A stretch of 35,856 nucleotides of DNA from Clostridiales bacterium (lineage in GTDB: Bacteria; Bacillota; Clostridia; Lachnospirales; Lachnospiraceae). Location: assembly GCA_021203005.1 (NCBI GenBank), contig JAJQCB010000085.1:1-35856 (forward strand). Reading direction: 5' to 3'. Shown here piece after piece: positions 1 through 7,033 of the stretch. A program made the position numbers and the translations under genes. Under the pieces are notes generated by a model. It was given only the letters and a program-made list of their open reading frames with translations. It searched no databases and had not been told where the DNA came from. Within the stretch, counting starts at the first letter, position 1. The number at the start of each line of letters is the position of its first letter.

Positions 1-78
1 TCAAGGTTTTTATAGGTTTTAGACACTAAAAACAGGGTAGTTTTTGACACTACCATGATTCTGAAAGGGGAATGAAAT

Positions 79-210
79 ATGGGATACAGAAAATATATCA
101 GGCTTTCCATAAGAAACCGGATGTGTAATGCACAAGGAAATGGATGTCTGTTTTCAGGAAATGCAGATTTGCAGAAGAGGAGGGAATACCATGAAGAAGG
201 GGTTATTTGA
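79..210 (+). pseudogene. short ORF whose 5' end copies the start of the PH-domain gene at 21694
   Basis: This 43-codon ORF sits behind a good ribosome site (GAAAGGGG). Its ribosome site and first codons (MGYRKYI) closely match the start of the tandem PH-domain gene at 21694 (MKYRKYI): about 40 bases align with only a few differences. The similarity stops after roughly seven codons and the rest (arginine- and asparagine-rich) is not PH-like. The best reading is a leftover 5' end of a second PH-domain gene, deleted or recombined after its start. It could also be a small functional ORF using a duplicated translation start. It overlaps the next ORF out of frame. Confidence 0.4.
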
Positions 211-526
211 AAGTCGGGAAAGTTATGAAAGACGACTGGAAAAAGAAGAAATTGAGGCTATGACTGGTGTCAGACAAGGAATGTGGGAAAGCTTCGATAA
301 AAAGAAAGAGCGAAACAGCAGTATATTTATGACCAGGGTAAGCAAGCATTTATAACATGCTGATAAACAAAAGCTAAAACTTCCGTTGGAACCGGATATC
401 ATCCCCGATCTCATGGGATATATGGATCAGATCCTGGCTGATAATGCATCTTTCCGAACAGGCGAGAAGTTTGGTATGCCGATAAAAATCTACGAAATGG
501 GTACGGCTGTGTTTCTATGTGACTAG
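191..526 (+). pseudogene. broken hypothetical gene with an in-frame stop
   Basis: From the ATG at 191, preceded by GAGGAGG, the frame encodes about 54 charged residues (MKKGLFESRESYERR...) and stops at the TAA at 353-355. The same frame then stays open for 56 further codons to the TAG at 524-526, and that stretch looks protein-like (LPLEPDIIPDLMGYMDQIL, then MPIKIYEMGTAVFLCD). One gene of about 110 codons interrupted by a single nonsense codon is the simplest reading. I do not recognise the family. The stop lies just before the nitroreductase start, so the two were probably co-transcribed. Confidence 0.4.
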
Positions 527-538
527 GGAGGTTTGGCA

Positions 539-1060
539 GTGGAATTAGTAGAAGGAATTTTGAACAGAAGAAGTATTCGTAAATTTGCGGACAGGCATAT
601 AACAGATGAGGAACTACACACGATACTTCGTGCAGCGATGGCGGGACCTACATGTGCGAATAAGCGGGACTGGAGCTTTCTTATCGTTCGTGACAAAGCA
701 ATGCTGGACAAAATGGCGGATGCTAATGGCAGACCGGCGGAGCCTCTCCGCCACTGTGATATTGGGATTCTTATCCTTGGTGATTTGGATCGTGCGTTTC
801 CGCCCGCGAAAGATTACTGGGTGATTGATGGGGCAATTGCCGGACAGAATATGATACTTGCAGCTGAGGGGCTCGGTATTGGCTCTGTATGGCTCGGAAC
901 CTGGCCGCAGATGGATCGAGTAGAGAATCAGAAAGTGCTTTTTTCATTGCCTGATTCGGTTATCCCGCATTCTGTCATTGCGCTCGGATATCCCGCAGAA
1001 GATAAGAATGATGAGCACCCGGATTATGAAGAAAGCCAGGTGCATTTTGAAAAATGGTGA
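539..1060 (+). CDS. nitroreductase family protein (FMN-dependent oxidoreductase)
   Basis: A 173-residue protein of the nitroreductase fold. The family hallmark is at the N-terminus (RRSIRKFADRHITDEEL, then the ILRAAMAGPTCANKRDW flavin region), and the C-terminal part has the usual GLGIGSVWLG and the ALGYPAE segment that closes the FMN site. Such proteins are cytosolic dimers that use NAD(P)H to reduce nitro compounds, quinones or related substrates; the substrate here cannot be read from sequence. The ORF track begins at a TTG (533), but the GGAGG at 527-531 sits only one base before it. The GTG at 539 is correctly spaced, so I prefer that start. It has no obvious functional tie to its neighbours. 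Confidence 0.9.
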   Translation: MELVEGILNRRSIRKFADRHITDEELHTILRAAMAGPTCANKRDWSFLIVRDKAMLDKMADANGRPAEPLRHCDIGILILGDLDRAFPPAKDYWVIDGAIAGQNMILAAEGLGIGSVWLGTWPQMDRVENQKVLFSLPDSVIPHSVIALGYPAEDKNDEHPDYEESQVHFEKW

Positions 1061-1106
1061 TTCATTAAATTGTAGAAAGCATATCTCGACTTTTTTGAAA
1101 CTCAGA

Positions 1107-1135
1107 TTGATAATCCTAACAGTTTATGCTATTCT
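1107..1135 (+). promoter_or_regulatory. sigma-A type promoter for the MNT-HEPN pair
   Basis: TTGATA (1107-1112) and TATTCT (1130-1135) are separated by exactly 17 bases, about 50 bases upstream of the MNT start. This is the only good promoter match in the 126-base gap after the nitroreductase gene. Confidence 0.5.
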
Positions 1136-1186
1136 TTTAGCAACACAGAAATAGTGCGACCAGTTCCTGAGTGAGGTGATTGATGT

Positions 1187-1528
1187 ATGTGTACACGGAA
1201 TGAACTAAATACTATATTGAATGAACTGGTAAGATCCTATCGCGCCGTGTATGGGGATAATTTATATAAAATCATCCTTTACGGTTCATATGCGAGGGGC
1301 GATTACCACGATGATTCAGATATTGACGTAGCTGCGCTTGTAAAAGGTTCCCGCCAGGAGTTACAGGACGATTTGAAGACTGTCTGGGAACGTGCAAATG
1401 ATCTGGAGCTTGAATACGAAATACTGGTATCACCTACCGTTATCCCAGTGGATGAGTTCGAGCGTTATAAGAGTGATCTTCCATACTACAAAAATATTGA
1501 TAATGAAGGGGTTTTGATTGATGGATGA
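1187..1528 (+). CDS. MNT-type nucleotidyltransferase, antitoxin of a HEPN-MNT pair
   Basis: A 113-residue minimal nucleotidyltransferase. The core motif GSYARGDYHDDSDIDVAAL at about residues 32-50 contains the GS(x)10DxD signature of the polymerase-beta superfamily, and both metal-binding aspartates are present. In characterised HEPN-MNT pairs (MntA-HepT) this protein adds AMP to the HEPN partner and silences it. The ribosome site GAGGTGA is 7 bases before the ATG at 1187; the ATG four bases earlier is out of frame. The stop overlaps the start of the HEPN gene, the arrangement expected for a toxin-antitoxin operon. The assignment is strong; the adenylylation role is inferred from the family. 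Confidence 0.9.
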   Translation: MCTRNELNTILNELVRSYRAVYGDNLYKIILYGSYARGDYHDDSDIDVAALVKGSRQELQDDLKTVWERANDLELEYEILVSPTVIPVDEFERYKSDLPYYKNIDNEGVLIDG

Positions 1529-1925
1529 TGAAATCAAAAGGGAGATGTCAGACTACCGTATGAATGCGGCAATTGAACATCTGAACGCTTCACTTTATTT
1601 GCTGGAGGGCAGGTTTATAAAGGATTCCATTGGCCGATCCTATTATGCTATGTTTTCGGCAGCAAGAGCGTTGTTGGCGCTGGATGGCGTGGATTTTTCC
1701 AAGCACGCCGGGGTAATTTCGTATTTTCAAAAGGAATATATCAAGACAGGTAAGCTTGAAGTCAAATTTTCAAAGTATTTGTCTGAAGCATTCCGGATCA
1801 GAAATCATTCTGACTATGCTGACTTTTATATTGCTTCCAAACAGGACGCTGACGAGCAATACCAAAGGGCGAGGGAGTTTTGCGAAGCAATCAAATTGTA
1901 TATTGAATCGCAAGCAACCGAATAA
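1521..1925 (+). CDS. HEPN domain protein, toxin of the HEPN-MNT pair
   Basis: A 134-residue, all-helical HEPN protein of the UPF0332 type. It contains the family features IGRSYYAMFSAARALL near residues 36-51 and RNHSDYADFY near residues 92-101, where the arginine and histidine of the RNase signature fall. The spacing R-x3-H or RNH is tighter than the classic R-x4-6-H, so RNase activity is likely but not certain. The gene overlaps the MNT gene by 8 bases, using ATG 1521 (a TTG at 1518 is the alternative), with GAAGGGG as ribosome site. The adjacent MNT protein is expected to neutralise it. The pair is a typical mobile defence or stability module. Confidence 0.88.
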   Translation: MDDEIKREMSDYRMNAAIEHLNASLYLLEGRFIKDSIGRSYYAMFSAARALLALDGVDFSKHAGVISYFQKEYIKTGKLEVKFSKYLSEAFRIRNHSDYADFYIASKQDADEQYQRAREFCEAIKLYIESQATE

Positions 1926-1997
1926 TCTTTTGAAACGACTTAGGTAAGGACGAGCTGCTTGATGAATATGCCCTGCCTGTGGAAGAAGGAGATCATT

Positions 1998-2225
1998 ATG
2001 AACAAGATAGGCCTGGCTTTAGGCGATAATACTGATGCTCTTAGCATAGTGTGCGGAATGAAAAAAGTTTTGAAAAATAAATATGAAATTGTCTTTTTTA
2101 AACCTGACAGTTTGTACCTTTCATACGATGATGAAGATGTTGACTCCGACAGTATTGATATGATGAGTGAATTAGAACAGCGTGGATTAAGAGAGTATAA
2201 ATTAAAATTGAGAAAGTATGAGTAA
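1998..2225 (+). CDS. small hypothetical protein
   Basis: A 75-residue protein starting at ATG 1998 behind GAAGGAG. The ORF track starts at 1959, but only the inner ATG has a ribosome site. The first half looks like a beta-alpha unit (NKIGLALGDN, then KNKYEIVFF). The middle is acidic (YDDEDVDSDS) and the end basic (RKYE). I do not recognise a family, and it may be the N-terminal piece of a longer protein. The neighbours are the HEPN toxin and a truncated antitoxin, so this is a region of gene debris. Confidence 0.45.
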   Translation: MNKIGLALGDNTDALSIVCGMKKVLKNKYEIVFFKPDSLYLSYDDEDVDSDSIDMMSELEQRGLREYKLKLRKYE

Positions 2226-2323
2226 TGTAGGTATACGGTTGAAGATGTTGAGGATGAGGAATAAGCACAAAGATCCCGAGCAGCAAGCTGATATTGTTAT
2301 CAGAACCAATTATCACAATATTC

Positions 2324-2677
2324 ATGGCGAAAAGACCGGTTTTTATGGCAAATGAAATGGCACCGTTTTATCAGACAGTAGATGTGGAGTTCGTTTGGAA
2401 CCGTGGATTAGCGAAGTCGCAGAAGCAGAAAAATGTCAAAGCAATCCACGAAGAGTTCCTCAAACAACAGAGGGGAAAAAGAGTGCTGGAGATAGGTAAT
2501 GTAAATTACAGCAATAGCGGAATTGTACCGACAGGACAGTTCCGCTATTGCTTTATTATTGATTCCGGTAGATGTGGGATGCCGACAGATAAAAGATTGA
2601 AAACGCACTGGATATGCGAATCGTATTTGGGAAAATATAAAAACAGTAAACAGCTGGACAAATTTTGTTTTATCTGA
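2324..2677 (+). pseudogene. remnant of a DarT1-associated NADAR antitoxin gene
   Basis: From ATG 2324 the first 58 or so residues (MAKRPVFMAN..., VDVEFVWNRGLAKSQKQK, then KRVLEI) match the conserved N-terminal segment of the DUF6977/DarT1-associated NADAR antitoxin family, whose members reverse DNA ADP-ribosylation through a C-terminal NADAR domain. After LEI the similarity ends abruptly and the frame runs into a strong hairpin. No NADAR domain and no DarT toxin are present. I read it as a 5' fragment of the gene fused to unrelated sequence. No convincing ribosome site precedes the ATG. The family assignment comes from recall of the conserved N-terminus, so confidence is moderate. Confidence 0.5.
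2510..2560 (+). terminator. 17-bp hairpin followed by T-rich tail
   Basis: AGCAATAGCGGAATTGT and ACAGTTCCGCTATTGCT pair along 17 bases with one G-T pair, around a 9-base loop, followed by TTATTATT. This is a Rho-independent terminator shape. It lies inside the open frame of the NADAR remnant, which supports that frame being non-functional beyond this point. Confidence 0.65.
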
Positions 2678-2698
2678 CATACTGAATATATATTCAGT
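2665..2698 (+). promoter_or_regulatory. promoter overlapped by an 18-bp perfect palindrome
   Basis: ACTGAATATATATTCAGT (2681-2698) is a perfect 18-base palindrome. TTGTTT (2665-2670) and TATATT (2689-2694), 18 bases apart, form a plausible promoter whose -10 box is inside the palindrome, about 40 bases before the DUF488 start. A dimeric repressor binding here would block the promoter. The regulator is not identifiable. Confidence 0.5.
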
Positions 2699-2736
2699 GA
2701 AAAGATTTTCAGTAAGTGAGGTTTGAGGAGGCGAAA

Positions 2737-3183
2737 ATGATTTACATAAAATCTTACGGGGATGTGAACGCTGGGGATTATGATGAGGTCTGGATGATTG
2801 TGCGGTCCTGGAAAGAGCCGGATCCCTGTATGCGTCATGTGCCGGAGTTGTCTCCATCCACAGACCTGTTGCATAAGTTTGTTGAATTACGGGATAACGG
2901 CGAATGGGATTATACTAAATTCATCACGGAGTATGTCCCGCGTTTCCTCAGCGAGTTCAGGGAAAAAGCGTTAGTGGTGCAGCCGTTGCTGGACGAATTG
3001 TGTAAAAAGGACAGGGAAGGGAAAAGCATCTGCCTGGCGTGTTTCTGTGAAGATGAAACGATATGCCACAGGAGTATTGTCGCGGGTTTTTTGCAGGACA
3101 GGGGAATTTCTGTCCGGACAGAAAGCGGGAGAGATTACAGAAATCTTATTCATATCGGTGAACTTTTTTGCAACAGGCAATAA
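2737..3183 (+). CDS. DUF488 family protein
   Basis: A 148-residue protein with the DUF488 signature near its C-terminus: CLACFCEDETICHRSIVAGFL, a cysteine-rich strand followed by CHR. The N-terminus (IYIKSYGD, then DEVWMIVRSW) fits the beginning of the family. DUF488 proteins are small, cytosolic and of unproven biochemical role; they recur in defence islands and beside NADAR genes. The start at 2737 is chosen because GAGGAGG lies 5 bases upstream; the ORF track start at 2716 is an unsupported GTG. A palindromic operator-like site lies upstream. The neighbouring NADAR remnant suggests this is what is left of a DNA- or nucleotide-modification defence module, which is inference. Confidence 0.75.
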   Translation: MIYIKSYGDVNAGDYDEVWMIVRSWKEPDPCMRHVPELSPSTDLLHKFVELRDNGEWDYTKFITEYVPRFLSEFREKALVVQPLLDELCKKDREGKSICLACFCEDETICHRSIVAGFLQDRGISVRTESGRDYRNLIHIGELFCNRQ

Positions 3184-3274
3184 CCAGATAAATGTTTTTT
3201 ATCTTTCGAAATTCAGAGTAACGAGGTTTGGGAAATTTGTCCCGGAAGGTTAAAATACAAGCAGGAGGCGCGTT

Positions 3275-4102
3275 ATGGAGCTGACAAAGGTAATGGTAAT
3301 GTATGACGTGCGGGGAATACAGAAATATATTTTTCGAACCGCAAAGATCAAAGATGCCATAGGTGCATCTGCGATCGTAGAGAATATCATTGAGGAGGCA
3401 TTATCCTATGCGGTAAAGAAGCTGAATCTGCAGGAACGCGCAGACCTGGAATGGTATACGGGGGATGGCGTATTGGAGTATCATGATGCAGATCTTGCGG
3501 TGCAGGTTCTGTATATTGGCGGCGGTAATGCTTATGTTATCTGTGAGTCGCGCGGGCTGTGTCTGGAGATCAACCGGATTATGGCCGGATATATTATTGA
3601 AAACACATATTCTCTCCAACTGGCAACGGCGATGGTTGCGGTGACCGGGAATTACGAGCAGGATTATGCGGAGCTGATGAATGAGATGAGCCGCGTGAAA
3701 GCGGAGATGACTTTATCAAAACCTCTGGGTGCGCTGCCGGTTATGGCTGTGGAAGTCAAAACCGGATATCCTGTCTCGGCTTCTCCGGAAACCGGGGGAT
3801 CAAAAGGCAGAACAGGAGATGTGAGTACGGAGTCCCTTTTGAAGCTGAAGAAGGAAAAGAATGTACGGAGAAATATTGACGGACAGATCAAGATACTGGA
3901 CAATTATACGACCCGGAAAGGAGTGGACAGCACGCTGGCTGTAGTACATATTGATGGAAACAATATGGGCCTGCGTATCAGAGACCTGATTTCCAAAAAA
4001 GAAACCTATGAGGAAGCGGTAAATGAGATGCGCCGTATTTCTTTTCATATAAATTTCTCATATAAAACCGTTTTCGAAAATATGTGTGCCCTTTTTTCAT
4101 GA
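3275..4102 (+). CDS. cas10: Cas10, N-terminal part (first palm domain), ends at a frameshift
   Basis: This is the N-terminal 275 residues of a type III Cas10. It begins directly with the first palm-like domain (MVMYDVRGIQKYIF, then KIKDAIGASAIVE), so the usual N-terminal HD nuclease domain is absent. Residues 224-231 (VVHIDGNN) begin the second palm domain. The ORF ends at TGA 4100-4102 right after the run CCCTTTTTTC. Removing one base from that run gives a continuous reading (MCAFFHEKAG...) into the next ORF, which carries the metal-binding motif. So the gene is split by a one-base frameshift, or is rescued by slippage at the run. AGGAGG precedes the ATG. It is the first gene of a tightly packed type III-D operon. 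Confidence 0.85.
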   Translation: MELTKVMVMYDVRGIQKYIFRTAKIKDAIGASAIVENIIEEALSYAVKKLNLQERADLEWYTGDGVLEYHDADLAVQVLYIGGGNAYVICESRGLCLEINRIMAGYIIENTYSLQLATAMVAVTGNYEQDYAELMNEMSRVKAEMTLSKPLGALPVMAVEVKTGYPVSASPETGGSKGRTGDVSTESLLKLKKEKNVRRNIDGQIKILDNYTTRKGVDSTLAVVHIDGNNMGLRIRDLISKKETYEEAVNEMRRISFHINFSYKTVFENMCALFS

Positions 4103-4874
4103 AAAGGCAGGCACGAGAAAAGAATATCAGAACAAGAAAACAGATGGTTTTGTTCTGAAAATTCTGGTGGCCGGCGACGACATTACCTATGTATGCAATG
4201 GGAAGATTGCGCTGGCGACGGTGGAATACTATTGCAGCGAGATCGCAAAGTATACAATGACCGGAGATACAGATGAAGAAAGTGTCCGGGATTACGGCTT
4301 CAGTGTATGCGCCGGGGTCGCTTACATCGGAAGCCATTTTCCGTTCCACGTGGGCTATGATGTGGCGGAAGCCTGCTGTGAAAATGCAAAGGAGAGCGCA
4401 AAGCTGCCGGAAAATAAGAGTGGGGAGCGGATTGGAAACTGGGTAGATTTCCAGATCTGTAAAAATATTCAGGCGAGAAATCTGGAAACCATGCGGGAGA
4501 GGGAGTATCTGACAGACCATGGGGAACAGCTCCTTGCCAGGCCGTATTTTGTCCGCGTCGATTCCGATGAAAACTGGCCGGTAAAAAGGACAGATTTCCG
4601 GGCTTTTGATATCCTGAAACGCAATATTAGATATTTTCAGAATGCGAAAAATATCCCCCGTTCTTTTGCCAAAAATTTAAGGAACGTATATCCGCAGGGA
4701 AAGGATAAGGCAGATATGTTTATGGCTTTCCTGGAATCCAGAAATTGGGAAATGCCGGATAAAACGGATGAACTGTTTTTGCCGGGGAATGAAGCTGTAA
4801 TAGCAAAATATTATGATGCATTAGAGCTTCTGGATTATTATATTGATCTTGACGAGATCAGAGGAGGAGAATGA
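4086..4874 (+). CDS. cas10: Cas10, C-terminal part (cyclase palm with AGDD, plus C-terminal region)
   Basis: The C-terminal 260 or so residues of Cas10 in the +1 frame relative to the previous ORF. Residues 26-36 (ILVAGDDITYV) are the GGDD-type motif of the cyclase palm. The first glycine is replaced by alanine, but both aspartates that bind metal are kept, so synthesis of cyclic oligoadenylate remains plausible. The C-terminal region (NIRYFQNAKNIPRSF..., LDYYIDL) fits the helical D4-like end of Cas10. The nominal start (GTG 4086) has no ribosome site, so this part is only made if the frameshift is bypassed. Its stop overlaps the next gene by 4 bases. The downstream CARF-HEPN gene implies the system once depended on this signalling activity. 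Confidence 0.85.
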   Translation: MPFFHEKAGTRKEYQNKKTDGFVLKILVAGDDITYVCNGKIALATVEYYCSEIAKYTMTGDTDEESVRDYGFSVCAGVAYIGSHFPFHVGYDVAEACCENAKESAKLPENKSGERIGNWVDFQICKNIQARNLETMREREYLTDHGEQLLARPYFVRVDSDENWPVKRTDFRAFDILKRNIRYFQNAKNIPRSFAKNLRNVYPQGKDKADMFMAFLESRNWEMPDKTDELFLPGNEAVIAKYYDALELLDYYIDLDEIRGGE

Positions 4875-7033
4875 TGGGCAGATATCAGCTAAGAATAGAA
4901 TTGCTCAGTGATATGTGTGTTTCGGATGGGGGTGTGTATAACAGCTCTCTGGATACCGACATCTGTTATGACCGTTATGGGTTTCCGTTTATTCCGGCTC
5001 GCAGGATCAAAGGATGCCTGCGGGAGTGCGGGCAGGAGCTTTGTGACTGGGGGATGAAAATCCCGGTGAAGGATTTGTTTGGAGATAAGGGGGCGGATAC
5101 CAACCGGGCGAAAGTACGGATTGGGAACGCTTATCCGGAGCATTATAATGAGATGGTCCGGCAGGCGAAAGAATATGCAGGGAACCTGATTTTTCATCCG
5201 CAGAATGTGCTCGATCACTTTTCTTATATCCGCACGCAGACCGCAGTAGATTACGACACCGGGGTGGCGGATCCGACTTCACTTCGCACAATTCGTGTCG
5301 CGAATAAGGGGCTGATATTTCTGGCGGATGTGGATTTTGAAGACAGATACTTTGAGAGTATGAGCGCCTGCTGCGATACCTTTACCAATATCGGGATTGC
5401 GAGAACCAGAGGACTGGGCGAGATCCGGGCGACATTGACGGAAAATATCATGGAGGAAAAGGGAGGCAGTGATATAAACAGGCATGCAGCCTATGTGCCG
5501 GGAGCTGTGCGCCTGGATTATGAGTTGTTTCTGGAGGAACCGGTAATCTGTAAAAGTACCAATGGCGGAGAAGCGCGCAGCCTTGACTATATTGACGGCA
5601 GCAAGATTCTCGGATTGATTGCGCAGGAAATCAGGCGTCAGGGAGGAGATTTCCCTGCGTTTATGAGAAAAGGCGAGCTTTTCTGCTCAAACGCTTATCC
5701 GGCGGTTGACGGTGAGCGTTGCCTGGAAGTGCCGGCAAATTATTATTCTATCAAGAATGATCATCAGCGCTATGTAGAAAAAAACAGCCAGGAATCTCTG
5801 CCGGAAGAAGTAGGGAAGCTTCAGCTGAATATGATGAAGCATTGTTATGTCAGAGTAGATTCTGCGGGGAAATTGCTCCGGGAAACGGTGGCAATGGAGG
5901 AAAGATATCACCATCGCAGACCGGAGGACAAGTCGATCGGAAGGGCTGCGGAGGAGGCGTCCGGCGGCAGCAGGTTCTACCAGATGTCCAGTATCGAGGC
6001 CGGACAGAGACTGGCGGGATATGTGACAGGAACAGCGGAGCAGATACAGACCATTTACCGCAGCTTCAGCGGTTTACAGGAAATATGCCTGGGGTACTCA
6101 CATTCCTCTGAATATGGGAAAACGCAGATCAGAGTAACCGGACTGCAAACGGAAACTCCGATAAAAACGGTGGAACTGAAAGATTTTATGGTAAAGCTCG
6201 AGTCCCCGGCAATCCTTTACAATGATCGGGCGTTCTATTCTACGGATATTGCTGATCTGGACGCCGAGATTCAGGCGGTGCTGGGGGTGGCTGATACTCC
6301 GGCGAGAGTGAAACGTATGGATCGTTATGTAAACTATACAACTGTGGGCGGATATAATGTGACGTGGAACATGAGAAAGCCAACCATGGAGGCGTTTGAT
6401 AAGGGAACGGTTCTGCTTTATCATCTGGATGAGCCGGTTCCCGTGACCCTGCCGGGGCAGATTCTGATCGGTGAGCGGGTATCTGAGGGATTTGGCGAGG
6501 TGTCTGTGCGGGAACTGGAGATGGGTGAAGAAGGACGGATTGGTTTGTTTGGAAAGAAGGTCAATGCGGCGCAGGCCAAACAGGTACAGGTATATCCCGG
6601 TTCTCTGTCGGAAGCTTTGTGCAGGGATATGTTTCATTATTATGTGAAGACGAGAGCTGTGTCTGATGTAAAAAAACTGTCCGGCAAGGATGCGGGACTG
6701 AAAACAGAGCAGGCGAGACCTACAGTGAGCAACATGCTTTTGATGTGCAGGGAGAACACTTCCATGGACCGGATTGCCGATTCCGTGGAAAAACGATATG
6801 GGAAAAGGTCGGAGCAAAAAGGAGAAAAGCTGAAAATGGCCGGAAGAATTCTGGATCTTGCGGAAAAAGGAAGTGAGCCGCTTGCAGCTCTGTTTTGCGA
6901 AAAATATTGTGTGGCTGATTTTGGTTACAGCCGTGAAGCTGCGGAGTATCTGTATCTGGAGGCGCTTTTGCAGCAGTTGAAATATAGTATCCGAAAACGG
7001 GAGGAAAAAGGGAAGCGGAAGGAGGAGACGTAA
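4871..7033 (+). CDS. type III-D fused Cas7-Cas5-Cas11 subunit (Csx10-related)
   Basis: A 720-residue fusion. Residues 1-200 are a Cas7/Csm3-type RAMP: D28 sits where Csm3 has its RNA-cleaving aspartate (SSLDTD), followed by FPFIPARRIKGCLR and the glycine-rich loop ARTRGLGEIRA. Residues 215-550 are a second RAMP, Csx10/Cas5-like (RLDYELFLEEPV, DYIDGSKILGLI, a glycine-rich YSHSSEYGKTQ loop and VSEGFGEVSV). The last 150 residues are helical and charged (SEALCRDMFHYYV to LLQQLKYSIRK), as expected of a Cas11 small subunit. This order equals the Cas7-Cas5-Cas11 protein of the Synechocystis III-Dv effector, which binds crRNA and cuts target RNA. ATGA overlap couples it to cas10. Domain limits are judged by eye. 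Confidence 0.85.
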   Translation: MMGRYQLRIELLSDMCVSDGGVYNSSLDTDICYDRYGFPFIPARRIKGCLRECGQELCDWGMKIPVKDLFGDKGADTNRAKVRIGNAYPEHYNEMVRQAKEYAGNLIFHPQNVLDHFSYIRTQTAVDYDTGVADPTSLRTIRVANKGLIFLADVDFEDRYFESMSACCDTFTNIGIARTRGLGEIRATLTENIMEEKGGSDINRHAAYVPGAVRLDYELFLEEPVICKSTNGGEARSLDYIDGSKILGLIAQEIRRQGGDFPAFMRKGELFCSNAYPAVDGERCLEVPANYYSIKNDHQRYVEKNSQESLPEEVGKLQLNMMKHCYVRVDSAGKLLRETVAMEERYHHRRPEDKSIGRAAEEASGGSRFYQMSSIEAGQRLAGYVTGTAEQIQTIYRSFSGLQEICLGYSHSSEYGKTQIRVTGLQTETPIKTVELKDFMVKLESPAILYNDRAFYSTDIADLDAEIQAVLGVADTPARVKRMDRYVNYTTVGGYNVTWNMRKPTMEAFDKGTVLLYHLDEPVPVTLPGQILIGERVSEGFGEVSVRELEMGEEGRIGLFGKKVNAAQAKQVQVYPGSLSEALCRDMFHYYVKTRAVSDVKKLSGKDAGLKTEQARPTVSNMLLMCRENTSMDRIADSVEKRYGKRSEQKGEKLKMAGRILDLAEKGSEPLAALFCEKYCVADFGYSREAAEYLYLEALLQQLKYSIRKREEKGKRKEET

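Noticed and set aside
1-60. Direct repeat of GACACTA and the GGTAGT/ACTACC hairpin at the left edge, considered as a CRISPR repeat end or attachment site
   Set aside because: Only two short copies, no match to the array repeat, and no integrase or tRNA is nearby. It may be the tail of an upstream gene.
3228-3256. Possible promoter TTGGGA-17-TAAAAT before cas10
   Set aside because: The -10 box is so near the ribosome site that transcription would start at the AGGAGG itself. It is too weak to list as a feature.
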